A stretch of 64,000 bases of DNA from Tholera decimalis (Eukaryota; Arthropoda; Insecta; Lepidoptera; Noctuidae), in assembly GCA_943138885.2 (NCBI GenBank), contig OW964554.2:46463769-46527768 (forward strand). The letters are read 5' to 3'. Below the pieces are notes generated by a model, which saw nothing but the letters and a program-made list of their open reading frames with translations, made no database searches and had not been told where the DNA came from. Position 1 is the stretch's first letter. Every line of letters starts with the position of its first letter. Below, piece by piece: positions 23,736 to 33,967 of the stretch. A program made the position numbers and the translations under genes.

Positions 23736-23867
23736 AGTATTATGAACCTATCTAACATAAACACACCTTACATAATAACAATTTTATTGTATGACAGAAA
23801 TGTTCAACTAACTCAGGAAGAAAACGGAAATCGATACCTACTACAGCGTATAGGCTCCATCTCGTTT

Positions 23868-24050
23868 TAAAGAGACCTAACTATTTGGGTAGAAGTCACA
23901 TTACTAGCAATCTTGTTAACCCCTCCAACTAAAATAAAATTTTTGTATCTGGAGTGGGTTCACGGTCGTTGGTTCACGGCAATAGTGTAATGGGTGGGGT
24001 TCAAACAATAAGGCATTAGACGCTTTATTGGTGTACTATGTCTATCAGAA
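23868..24050 (-). repeat. tRNA-derived SINE (copy 2), degraded
   Basis: Shares AACCCCTCCAACTAAAATAA, TCTGGAGTGGGTTCACGG and GGCAATAGTGTAATGG with 862-1085. A deletion has removed most of the B box. Confidence 0.55.
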
Positions 24051-24055
24051 AAATA

Positions 24056-24450
24056 CAGGGTGGCCCGTTCACAGTGGTCCAAAGATTTTTTCAGCTTGAG
24101 CTTTTCTCATCATAAGTGATAATTTCAAACATACTTTAGTTAAGCGAAAACTTATGGTTTCGAAATTATGATTTTTTTTAATAATCTAGTCTAGTTATTT
24201 ACACTAGATGAGCCTATAGCGCGATAGGTAGATTATTGCACTATGATCATACCAAATTTCATTCGATTCGGTCCAGTACTCTTCATAACAGAGTTTTGTG
24301 TCAAAAATATTGAAATTTCGGGTAATTTAAAAAAAAAAAACATAATTTCTAAACCATAAGTTTTCGCTTAGCTAAAGTATGTTTTAAATAATCACTTATG
24401 ATGCTTTCAAGCTGAAAAAATCTTTGGACCACTGTAAACGGGCCACCCTG
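24056..24450. mobile_element. Tc1/mariner-type MITE, 395 bp
   Basis: Inverted termini CAGGGTGGCCCGTTCACAGT and its near complement at the right end, with TA duplications at 24054-24055 and 24451-24452. The arms stay complementary for over 100 bp (GCGAAAACTTATGGTTTCGA / CTAAACCATAAGTTTTCGC). No transposase. A ~48-bp direct repeat (AGGAAGAAAAC.GAAATC) lies near 23818 and 24479, outside it. Confidence 0.85.
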
Positions 24451-24997
24451 TATAACATAATAGAAATATGAACGAACGCAGGAAGAAAACAGAAATCAAT
24501 ACCCACTATACCGTATAGGCACACTTTCATAATGGGCCGCCCATACAAAAGGACGTAGGCTCGCCATATCTCGAGCCACTATTACTACACGCAGCCTCAC
24601 AAAAGGCCCTCGATAAAGCCCCGGTGCATCAACGCACTAAACAAAGGAGGGCCTAAAATCCTATTCAAGTCATTTGAGCGATTCCATTTTGAAGGATTAA
24701 TGATGGGATGGTAATTTTCTAAATTGAGTCACTGGCTTTATCTAGGAGTAAAATAGGGGTGGCCATTTTGTGCCACGTCACTGATTGGATTCTCATGTTA
24801 GCAAATATTTCGTCATCGTACCTATATTAATAGTCCTGCTGACCAATTTCGGTCACGGTGGCCAATTTCAGCAGAGATTATCCACAGCCAGCGACGCAGA
24901 AGATATTATAGTGCACAAGTATGAGCGTAGGTTCAGTTGCACTCCCTGTTGCTATACTCTCTACCCGAAACAACCGGAGAGAAATCAGGTGCAGGAC

Positions 24998-25362
24998 CAG
25001 TGGCACGGTAATATTATGTATACAGTATTGTAACTCGGCCGTATCTTAGAAATAAATGCCTACAGCCGCGCGGTACGTAAACATGCGATAGGTCTGCCCG
25101 CCTCCAGCATTTTAATTACATTTGCCTACTTTGCGTTTATATATATCCTACTCGTCATATTAAATATGTACTTGAACTTATTTTTAGTGAAAACATCGCG
25201 CGTTTATTGTTAGAAAACAACACACCGTCCGTTCGTACGCAGTCGCGACTGTCTGCAAACCGAGCGCACACCGAGATCGAAGCGCGTAGGTATTGCTCGC
25301 GCTTCGTCCGTTTGTATGAAGTAGGAATACTGTATATAATATTACCGTGCCAGTGGCTTTAT
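24998..25362. mobile_element. Inverted-repeat element, unclassified
   Basis: CAGTGGCACGGTAATATTAT at the left faces ATAATATTACCGTGCCAGTG at the right, and complementarity extends through TATACAGTATT. The centre is GC-rich near 25220-25310. hAT-like CAGTGGC ends are suggestive, but no 8-bp duplication was found. Confidence 0.5.
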
Positions 25363-25534
25363 GCGCTTTCAGAGGCACGGGGGTATAACACCGCCAACTT
25401 CCATATGACTAATAAGAAATTTAATTTCTAATTGAAAAACCTAATAGCTATTTTTTCCCAACCTGGTTTTGTCATATATTACGTTGACGATAGCCTTTTA
25501 ACTATCCAGTCCTATATTATTAAGCGCCATACTT

Positions 25535-25618
25535 AATATTGTAAAGCGGAAAAGTTTGTTTGTTTAAAGGCGCTAATCTTCAAAAGTACTGGGTGGATTT
25601 GGATGATTTAGATACATC
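25535..25618 (+). mobile_element. Outer Helitron, left piece (rejoins at 35195-35305)
   Basis: TATTGTAAAGCGGAAAAGTT through GGGTGGATTTGGATGA matches the left third of the 240-bp Helitrons. The right third (GCTTGAGGAAGGTACCTACT...GGAGCGAAGCCCCGCG) reappears at 35216-35305. A family D element and everything nested in it separate the two. Confidence 0.65.
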
Positions 25619-25754
25619 TACAACGTGTAATTTAAAAGGTATATACATACCAAGTGCACGGCTTCTTTGGATGATAACAAACGATATAGCAAAGGTTTTG
25701 TAATCCTATGTCTACATGTGTGGATCTTATTAGAAATTTCAATATATTTATTTA

Positions 25755-26097
25755 TACCTACCAATCAATCATTTCAATCAATCATTAATTTTCATTTTCA
25801 CATTTGTCTTAAACAATCTATCTTACGCAGGGGTCTCCTTTTAAGTATTTGAAACACCTGTGCTAGGAGGCCCCGCTCTTCATAACTGATATAGTATGAA
25901 TGACAAGGTTTGAAACTATAATTAATAAGAATAAAAATAAAAATAAAAATAATTACAAAGTGAATAAAAGATACTATGATAATATGTTTGTTTGTGTGTG
26001 TGTGGGTGTATATGAATGTAAGAGTGTAAGTGATAGTGTGCATGTGTGTATGTGTGGGTATGTTTGTTACATGTAAAGTGGTTGTATGTTGTCTACA
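25755..26097 (-). other. CR1 3' untranslated region
   Basis: Follows the ORF2 stop at 26098. Contains an A/C-rich run on the minus strand (CACACTATCACTTACACTC) and a (TTTTTA)n patch, and ends in TGATTGATTGAAATGATTGA, the short tandem tail typical of CR1/L2 elements. A related A/C-rich 3' UTR follows the copy at 42815-43680. Confidence 0.7.
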
Positions 26098-27239
26098 TTA
26101 TTTAAGTGTTTGCAAGAGAACTTCTAGGTCGTGGTAGGTCTTGCTTTGTAGCCACTGTACTAAAGTTTTTTTGCAATCTTTACTAGTCGTAGGATAAATG
26201 TTTAATATCTTATTTATTTTATTGTATAGATTTGCGGATAGTCTAGTATACTGCCTTTTAGCGTAAATTGATTTAGCTGATACTACGTTTGCCACTAAAT
26301 AATTCCTTCTCTTTTTTGTAGAGTCAGACTCATATGGAAGTATTTTGTGAAGTTTTAAAATAACCCTTAGGGTATACAACTTCCTAACCGTTAGTAGTCC
26401 ACTTATCGTGTATAGGTTTTCAGTGGGGAATCTCCATGGTTTGAAAAACATAACTTTTAGGAGAGACCGTTGTGTACGCTCCAGTTCGAGAAATTTCATT
26501 TTGGTAGCCCCTCCCCATACTGATATACAGTAAACTAGGACTGACTGACCTAGTGAGACGTAAATCTGTTTTAAAAGGGTTTTACAGGTAACGTACCGTA
26601 AGGTCTTAAAGATCCATATGAGTTTTCTAATTCGGGTCATGACTGTTTCTATGTGTGTATGCCAAGATAGGCGTTGGTCGACAATAACACCTAGATATTT
26701 AATGTTAGTGACTTTTCCACCTCATTGCAAGAACAAGTGTTATTTGTGCTCAAAGGCGTGTGACAACTGTGAATCCTAAGAGAATTATCAGCCCCCGGTT
26801 GAGTATTATTATATTTGGTGAAAGCAATGTATTTTGTTTTGGATGTGTTTAATGACAATAGATGGGAGTTCAACCAATCGGCAATCCTGACGAGACCCTT
26901 TTCAGCAGACCTATACACAGTTTCCCATGTGTCTCCAGTAAAAACTACGGCTGTGTCATCGGCATAGGAGAATACACGGCCATTGTCAAGTCTCATGTCA
27001 CAGAGGCTATTAATATAAATTAGAAATAGGGTTGGGGCTAACACACTGCCCTGGGGCACACCGAAATACATATTTGCCTCTTCACTCGTATATTTTCCTA
27101 TCCTAACACGTTGTTTCCTATCTTTACGATAATCTGTAAGCATAGACAAAGGGATTCCTCTAATGCCTACAGCATCTAGACTCCGCACAAGAATGGGGAC
27201 TGAGACAGTATCAAAGGCTTTTTTTATATCAAGGTAAAC
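26098..27239 (-). pseudogene. CR1 ORF2, RT catalytic core and C-terminus
   Basis: Carries RT motif A (VYLDIKKAFDTV, directly after the hAT insertion), motif B (GVPQGSVLAPTLFLIYIN) and the catalytic motif C (FSYADDTAVVF), then the thumb-like region KYLGVIVDQRLSWHTHI and the C-terminal block YCISVWGGATKM. The role is target-primed cDNA synthesis. A single missing base near 26720 (after EVEK) shifts the frame, so the protein reads in two pieces, 27239-26691 and the frame ending at 26098. Otherwise the sequence is open. The same C-terminal block, more decayed, appears on the plus strand at 42815-43250. CR1-superclade assignment is confident; the exact clade (CR1 versus L2 or Kiri) is not settled from the sequence alone. 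Confidence 0.88.
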
Positions 27240-27247
27240 AGTTAGGC

Positions 27248-29104
27248 CAGTGGCGTGCCTAGGGTTTCAAAATAACGCAAGCCCAATAAAATTTTAACCG
27301 ATTTCAAAAAAAGAAAGTTCAGTTTTCGACTGAGTATGTAGGTACCTACGTATGTATCATCGCAATTTTCTCATAAACTACTGGTTAGGTACAATAAATT
27401 AAAAGTGAATTCATCCATCTTCTTCTTTCCTCTTCTTTCTTCAATTTCACTCTTGCTTGTCGTGCGGTGAATGAGGTAACCAAAGCACACTGAAGGCATG
27501 CTAGTGCTAGATTGAATATAATAAACATATCAGCAATTGCATACCTCCGGTGGCTTTGAAAAAAGCCGTTTGGTTTGCTTCATTGCTTGAGGGAACAAAG
27601 TTATGGTAAGTAGTTGCTTCCTTCGTAACAGAACCCAGGTTACAGACAAAAAAAAAACAAATCAAAAAGTTACAAAACGAAAGTTAAAAAATAGCTAGAT
27701 AGAATGTAATAAGGAATTTAAATAAATTATTTATATTCTAATTGGAATCGTCTATCTTTCTTAAGAAATGATTTAATTACATCAGAGTAAAATGTTGGTG
27801 ATCGTTTTAATTCTACCAACAACTGTTTTTCAATAGCTATCATTGATAATTCGGAAAGACGCTCTTGACCTTGTGTATTTCTCAGATACGTTTAAGAGAC
27901 GAAAAAGCACGTTCCGCGGAAGAACTTGTAGCCGGAATAGTTACAACAAGATACGCTAACTTTAACAGCTCGGGAAAGGCATCTTCGAGGTTATTCTCAT
28001 GAATGAAATGATTGACTGATCTATTAAATTTTCGTTTATGCGATTTACTAGTCTGAGAAATACACAGATTAGGCGTCGGTTTTAATGAAGAAATTAACTG
28101 TTTTTTCTGAGCAAAGTTTAAAGATTTTACCTTATCTTCGCCAATCAAAACTTGAACGCATTTTAAATCCTCACAAGGTACAATTACCTCCATTGTTGTA
28201 GGTAAATCACCAAAACAATTGTATCACTGAGAAAATCTTAGAAAACAAACAAAACCTTTTCTCACTCACTCAAGCAAATGAAACTGAAGTTAGTTGCACT
28301 CTAGAATGTCGGGAACTACTCAAGTGTTGTCATTTAGGCAAAAAAAGTTGCCAGGTATATGAAAAATCTAGCTATTTTTTTTTTTATTTTTAAGATATTG
28401 CTTGAATACAGTCAAAATCTGTTATAACAACATCCAAGGGACCACTCATATTTGGTTGTAAAAACCGATAGTCGTAATAACCGGTGATGTTTTCAAGGTA
28501 CAAAGTATTTTGTACCTATGATTTTGGTCTATATAACCGGTATGTTGTTCTAAATGATGTTGTTGTAAACGGTTTTGACTGTATTTAATTTCGTTATTTT
28601 AAAAGTCGCTAGTTTTTATTGTTGATAAATGTTAAAAAAGTTTCCAAACACGTTAAAAATCTCCAAGATCTTTCAACGTGTGGCTAAAACGGCAACACTG
28701 CAGAGTTGGCAAGCTGACAAGGTCACGCATACGCATGTAACTTCATACGAATGCCCTGCTTAAATCTGCCATAGTGATAGATTTTTTCTACGCACAAGGC
28801 CTAACTCGTTATACGGCACATCGCTATAAGTGCGAAAGTGACAGATATAGTATTTGAAAGCCCGGTAAAAGCCGGTGCGTGTAAGCGAGATAGCAATATG
28901 TAGATCATTAGATGCTACAAATGCGAAACTCTGCGCGCGAACAATCGCGATGCGTAGTAGTGTACTCAGTAGATACATTGTGTTATTTTGATAAGAATTA
29001 AGCGCGCGAACTTTTAAATAGTTCGGGTTTGACATTGATTCTCTATCGAGCATTTTTTAGTAAGGCATGCCGGCTTTTGGGCTTATATGAAGGTACCGCC
29101 ACTG
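27248..29104 (-). mobile_element. hAT DNA transposon, 1857 bp
   Basis: Terminal inverted repeats CAGTGGCG (left) and CGCCACTG (right) are flanked by an exact 8-bp duplication, AGTTAGGC, at 27240-27247 and 29105-29112; 8 bp is the hAT length. It contains the transposase C-terminal remnant at 27720-28193. Removing it with one duplication joins CR1 codons ...KKCLT to VYLDIKK... in frame, proving the boundaries. The right half (28200-29104) is non-coding, so it is an internally deleted, non-autonomous copy. Confidence 0.93.
27720..28193 (-). pseudogene. hAT transposase C-terminal fragment
   Basis: The first open stretch (28193-27882) ends in the hAT dimerisation signature PATSSSAERAFSSLKR; after a frameshift near 27884 the next stretch continues TYLRNTQGQERLSELSM to a stop near 27720. 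This resembles the ZMYM1-like insect hAT group, whose conserved block reads SSAERxFSxLKxIKTYLRxxxxxxRLxxL. The N-terminal zinc finger and the catalytic DDE region are absent. It cannot be functional. Confidence 0.85.
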
Positions 29105-29112
29105 AGTTAGGC

Positions 29113-30144
29113 ACTTTTTACCGGTATCCACTTGGTTAACAATATGAGACGTCAATGCTAAAACTGCATCTTCAGTCGATAATCCTTGTCGAAAACCGTA
29201 CTGTGAACTGGATATTATGTTATATTTGTTAAGGTATTTTATTAATCGAGTGTTTATCAGTTTTTCTAAGATTTTTGATATACCGGGAAGAACAGATATT
29301 GGCCGGTAGTTACTTACATTTTCTCTGTCCCCACCCTTGTGCACAGGTGTAATAAGAGCTTGTTTCAATACATGTGGAAAGGCCCCTTGTCTAAAACACA
29401 GATTTGCTAATTGAGAAATTATAGGTACAACAACTTCATGACTCATTTTAAGAAATTTTGTAGGTATATTGTCCCATCCTGGCGCACTTTCGGATTTGAG
29501 ACTCATTAATATGTCATATACTTCTGTCGGGTCTGTTTCTAAAAGCCCAAATGATGAAACTTGGGCAGTAGCCCCATTCAAGCTATCCTGAACTTGTGAT
29601 GTATTATTATTGGCGATATTCTCGCCAATAATAATACATCACAAAATTTTCTGCAAGTGTTTTTCCAATATTTGAAAAATAATTATTTACGTAATTTACT
29701 GAATCATGTGGGGTGGACGTTGTTTCTAAAAGTTCTAGACTTTGAGATTTATTCGATTTACGATGAGTGATGTTGTTTATGGTTTTCCACAATTGTTTAG
29801 TATTTTTGCCAGCCTTTGATAGCTGTTCTTTATCATACTTTCTTCTTAGTTTTTTAATTAAATTATTGCAGTAATTTCGGTATCTTCTATAGGTAATTTT
29901 TAGGATATCATTTGTAGGATCAGAGCGTAACTTTATTTGCATTCTATTTCTATTTTGTATACAGCGCAATATGCCACTTGTTATCCATGGTTTAATTATG
30001 CGGTTGTTTCTTGGAACTAATGTAGTAATCGAATTTTCTGCTAAGCAGTTTTGTATTTGACTAATTAGTTGTTCGGTTAATGCAACGGGGTCATTAATTA
30101 GGGTTAGTTCTGAAACTTTACTATCTTTTAGGGCAATAAGCGCT
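29113..30144 (-). pseudogene. CR1 ORF2, linker and N-terminal RT
   Basis: Continues the endonuclease frame exactly after removal of the LTR-like insertion (FEKAL / IALKDSKVSELTL). Encodes a basic linker (RYRNYCNNLIKKLRRKYDKE) and RT motifs 0-2: LKSESAPGWDNIPTKFLKMS, ALITPVHKGGDRENVSNYRP and SQYGFRQGLSTEDAVL, stopping at KKCLT where the hAT is inserted. The only coding damage is the templated palindromic insertion at 29594-29644, which adds two stop codons between TLAEN and the ANNNTSQVQ block. RT catalytic residues follow in the piece at 26098-27239. Confidence 0.88.
29594..29644. repeat. Perfect 23-bp palindrome inside CR1 ORF2
   Basis: Arms 29594-29616 and 29622-29644 are exact complements with the 5-nt spacer TATTC. 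On the coding strand the upstream arm is an extra, inverted copy of the downstream codons for ANNNTSQ; deleting it restores the open frame. Confidence 0.9.
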
Positions 30145-32411
30145 GTTCAGGACTACAATAGGCCAGTGCAACGGTAACTGGGGTGTCCTAAACTGTCCAC
30201 GATACGTGGAGCTTAACGTTGCTTTCAATAAACAAGGTTACACAATAATCTACAGGCTCCTCGGCCCACGAAAACCTATAGCCTCTGAGGCTTTTGTTAA
30301 TACATTATTACCACTAACCTTCTGTGCTGGGGACGCCAAGCAAGGATCCTTTTGATCGCGTCCATGTGGTAGGTATGTAATATGAGATGAGTAATTGAAA
30401 AGTGTGATGTAAGTCAAGTGTGTGGACGTTCACAAGGCGCCAGTCTCCAGATGGCGCGGTTCCAACTCAGCATCACACCCAACTCGTTTCCACCAAGCGC
30501 GTGCCACGAGGTGACGCAATAAGGCGATGTGTTCCAAGAAATATCCCTGGATTCTCGTCAATCCGGAATTACAAAGTTCAATTAAACACTGTTCACACTC
30601 AATCTGCTAATATTACGTGAGATCCAATTCGATTTCCAACTATTTATTTTCAACAAAAGCGCAATGGCACGCGCTTTTGTTGACACCCAACCGGCGACAA
30701 TCCCAAAATCCCATCGCGGGCTGTCTGATCCATCACCCCCAAATCCACGTCCACGATGCACTCGTTGAAGCGCGTGAGCGCAGCATCAGCTAACTTGATC
30801 CTCTCAATCACTTGCCCGCACCGAGCAAGGGTGAGCTCTTCCAAATCCACACGCTCAACCGTTGCAGCCGCCGATGCGAACCATCTCAACTGTGAGGTCA
30901 ATCCGGCAGCAGCCTCCCCGACTGCCCCCAATGAGGCCACTGGAACAACAAATATTAATACAACAGGCCAAAACTAACTAAACAAACAACAATGACTTGT
31001 TAGCCGACCAAATAATTTCACCAAAATAAAACTCAAATTCAATCATTTCAAGTCCAAATCCGACCCTGTACCCATTCCAAGCATGAATCTAGCCTGGTAC
31101 AGATGGCTAGTTACAAAATAAATAACAATTCAATGTATATACTGTGCAGGATCACACCAATTATATACAACAATTGACTGTATAATATTGAGCCGGAGAA
31201 TCTCTATCAACACAGTCCAATAAGTACCACAAATGCAATAACCAATACACACAATTCAAGTCCTATTATGTTAGACTATGTGTAATTATTATTTAGATAA
31301 CCTTTCAAATTCAGATCAGTGACATTCAATTATTAATTGCAACAAATACCAAACAACTTTTACAACAATATACGAAATTATGTACCAAATACAACCTAAT
31401 AATTCCTAATTTCACAAACAATCTTACTTGTCTGTACAATACCAAGGGGCTAGCACTACAAATCACAGTAGAAACCACAAGCACTATTTGAGCCCGGCTG
31501 ACAAAGCAATACATTCAAAACTTATTACGTTATAAGTTATGTTAAGTAATTAAACCAAAGTTTTAAGTTTTAAGTTTTCAACAATATTCAAAACTTCCAA
31601 TTAAACCAGTGGATCTTATATTATAAGAGCCGCGCTCTGCTACCACTTTGTTCAGGACTACAATAGGCCAGTGCAACGGTAACTGGGGTGTCCTAAACTG
31701 TCCACGATACGTGGAGCTTAACGTTGCTTTCAATAAACAAGGTTACACAATAATCTACCGACCTCATCTAGAAGGACTGTTGCGTCCCAAATGTATTTTT
31801 GAACGATCTTTTTGGTGTGGCAACATTCTATTGTCTTTTTGATGTTGACACTTGACATAACTTTTTCACTTGACAGATAGACTTTGCTTCCTTGTTGAAA
31901 AATGTCCGATTGGGACCTGTTGAGTTAATTATAATTGGTAAAATATCGTTTGGAATCGCGTGTTGAAACCGATAATTGGGTCGCGAGTTAACTATTGTTT
32001 GAAGTTGTAATCCCCATTTGACGAAAACCCAGGGATATTTCTCGGAACATATCGCCGGTTTGTTGCCATCGCGTGGCACGCGCCTTTGCTGGAAACGAGT
32101 TAGGGCTGTGATGCTGATCTGAACCGCATCATCTGGAGACTGACGCCTTGTGACCGTTCAGAACACTTGACTTACATCACACTTTTCAATTACTCACCTC
32201 ATATTTACATACATACCACACTTGGGCGTGACCTAGGAAGGTCGAAGTTGGTGTACCCAGTGCAGAAGGTAAGTGGTTAGAACTGTTATTTATATATATG
32301 GTTTGTAGGCCGAAGAGGCTATTGTGTAACTTTGTTTGAAGAGCAACGTTAAGCTCCACGTACCGTGGACCGTTCAGCATACCAGTATCGTTGCGCTGGC
32401 TTGGGACTGAA
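30145..32411. mobile_element. LTR-like composite element with direct and inverted end repeats
   Basis: Bounded by TGTTCAGG... and ...GACTGAACA with a 5-bp duplication AGCGC (30140-30144 and 32412-32416); removing it restores CR1 ORF2. The first ~109 bp (30145-30253) recur as a direct copy at 31649-31757 and, diverged, inverted at 32330-32411. The left ~500 bp (30145-30640) also matches 31860-32411 in inverted orientation. On the minus strand, AAG then TGGTAGCAGAGCGCGGCTC follows the repeat end at 31649, resembling an LTR end plus primer-binding site. No RT or integrase is seen. Best read as a rearranged non-autonomous LTR element. Confidence 0.75.
30650..30940 (-). pseudogene. Short open frame in the LTR-like element, possible gag remnant
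   Basis: A 96-codon minus-strand frame (MASLGAVGEAAAGLTSQLRW... ERIKLADAALTRFNECIVDV) lies in the GC-richer interior between the two repeat blocks. Composition is Ala/Leu-rich and helical-looking, plausible for a Gag-like coat protein, but there is no zinc knuckle or other diagnostic motif. I do not recognise it. The frame is on the same strand as the putative primer-binding site, which favours it slightly as real coding sequence. Confidence 0.3.
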
Positions 32412-33468
32412 CAAGCGCTTTTTCAAAATTTGTTACAGTTTGGACATTGAAGGGCTTACATGAGTTTTTTAAGTCACTTAATTTAAATAAAAGCATATTG
32501 TGATAGGTAATTGATGTATTTAGTACGGCAATCGAGGCTGTTTTGTTAATTTTATTTAATCTATACTAATATTATAAAGCGGAAAAGTTTGTTAGTTTGT
32601 TTGTTTGTTTGTTTGTTTGTTTGTTTGCTTGAACGCGCTAATCTTCGAAAGTACTGGGTGGATTTGGATGAAATTTGGTATGGAAGTAGCTTGAAGCTTG
32701 AGGAAGGTTATAGGCTACTTTTTACCCGACTGCAAAAAAGGAGAGTTATGTTTTTACCGTGATAGAATCCACGGGAGCGAAGCCCCGCGAGAGTACTAGT
32801 TTTATTATAAAATGGTCTAGACAGTTTGCGCCTCTAGTTGGCAGAGAATGTCCTGGCAGCAGCCCGTGTATTGACAACATGTTTAAGTAACTGAGCCTAT
32901 TATTACGTTCATAACTTAGTTCGGTAGGTTTACATATAATGTTTATGTTTATGTCGCCTGTTATAATTATATTTGGAACCGACTGTAAAGATTCTAGGTG
33001 TTTATCGAGGGAATTTATAAAGTTTTCGGCATTATTATTTGAAGGAGATCGATAAATACCGAGTACTATAAGATTGGGCAGACTGATTTGTAAGCAGGAT
33101 GCCTGGGCTAATTTGACTTCCTTAACATTTACTTTATACGTACTTCTTACATACGCCACAACGCCATCGCAGCGGTTTAAGTGGTTAGTAGTGGAAAATG
33201 ACAGGTAGTTGTTAATGTTAGGGATGGATTTTATTGCGTTCAGCCTACATTCACTTAAGACTATTAAGTCTATATTTGATCTAAATTGAGATAAAGTAAT
33301 ATGCAAGTCGTCTAAATTGCTATAAATACTTCTAATATTTTGTGACACGATTGTAAAATCAGAGTTTCGAATATTGAATTGTTGAGTAAAATCCTCGATT
33401 TGGTACGCGCTAGCTTGCGCTATAGCAACTTCGTCTATAGCCTGCACTATTGTGTGTGTACTATCCAT
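32412..33468 (-). pseudogene. CR1 ORF2, N-terminal APE-like endonuclease
   Basis: Starts at an ATG (MDSTHTIVQAIDEVAIAQAS) about 500 bp after ORF1. Endonuclease motifs in order: VSQNIRSIYSNLDDL, IVLSECRL (catalytic Glu), VLGIYRSPSNNN, IITGDININI (GDxN) and LPTRGANCLDHF. After the Helitron at 32560-32799 the frame continues to TSITYHNMLLF, the region of the final SDH-type motif, where a TYHN variant keeps the His. The endonuclease nicks target DNA to prime reverse transcription. The coding sequence here is intact except for the Helitron, implying the CR1 was young when hit. The next piece of ORF2 is at 29113-30144. Confidence 0.9.
32560..32799 (+). mobile_element. Non-autonomous Helitron, 240 bp, inside CR1 ORF2
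   Basis: Starts TCTATACTAATATTATAAAG after host A (32559) and ends AGAGTACTAG before host T (32800), with no duplication, as expected for rolling-circle Helitrons. Excising exactly these bases rejoins the CR1 frame (LDHFIIKL / NKINKTASIAVL). Almost identical to 12218-12457. Confidence 0.95.
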
Positions 33469-33654
33469 GAGATAAGATTAACAGTCCATGATGCAATAAC
33501 ATAGCATACGGGATTACAAAATAAAGGTTATAAGTAATGATTTTCATTTTAGTGATTTTGCCTATTTTATTATGTATTCTAATACTACAAAGCATAGTTA
33601 CTTTGATGAAAAAAGCGTGAAGACTTTTTGCAAATAATATCATTTGTTTTCGTG

Positions 33655-33890
33655 TTAGTGTAAATATGCAACTGCGTTTATAAGAGCAGCGTTTATTTAA
33701 GAAATAGTGACTAGGTTTGTATGTAAATGTAAAAATGCGCGTGTATAAGCAGTTATTATGTAGATAATAGTGACAAGATATGTAAGTAAATATAAAAATG
33801 CGTGTGTATAAGCAGTGAATATGTTGAGAATAGTGACAAGGTGCATATGTAAATAATGTAGTTTGTGTGTGAGTGTTACATGCTATGGTT
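33655..33890 (-). repeat. Three degenerate ~63-69-bp tandem repeats in the CR1 inter-ORF spacer
   Basis: Units begin near 33663, 33735 and 33798 (plus strand words ATGCGYGTGTATAAGCAG ... AATAGTGACAAG ... TGTAARTAAATATAAAA). They make a 167-codon minus-strand frame (33964-33461) look repetitive, but that frame has no domain and is probably not translated. Confidence 0.75.
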
Positions 33891-33967
33891 TGACTTATAA
33901 TACTAGCGAATGGTAGCAAATTAACAAATATTAAAAAGTTACTGCAGTATAAATATCTTTGCACTAG

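Noticed and set aside
24785..25033. 82-codon frame with a signal-peptide-like hydrophobic start
   Set aside because: It begins at TTG directly after a stop, has no ATG, and its last codons run into an inverted-repeat element; no domain is recognisable.
33461..33964. 167-codon frame between CR1 ORF1 and ORF2
   Set aside because: Its repetitive Cys/Tyr-rich sequence is produced by tandem DNA repeats, and ORF2 has its own ATG.
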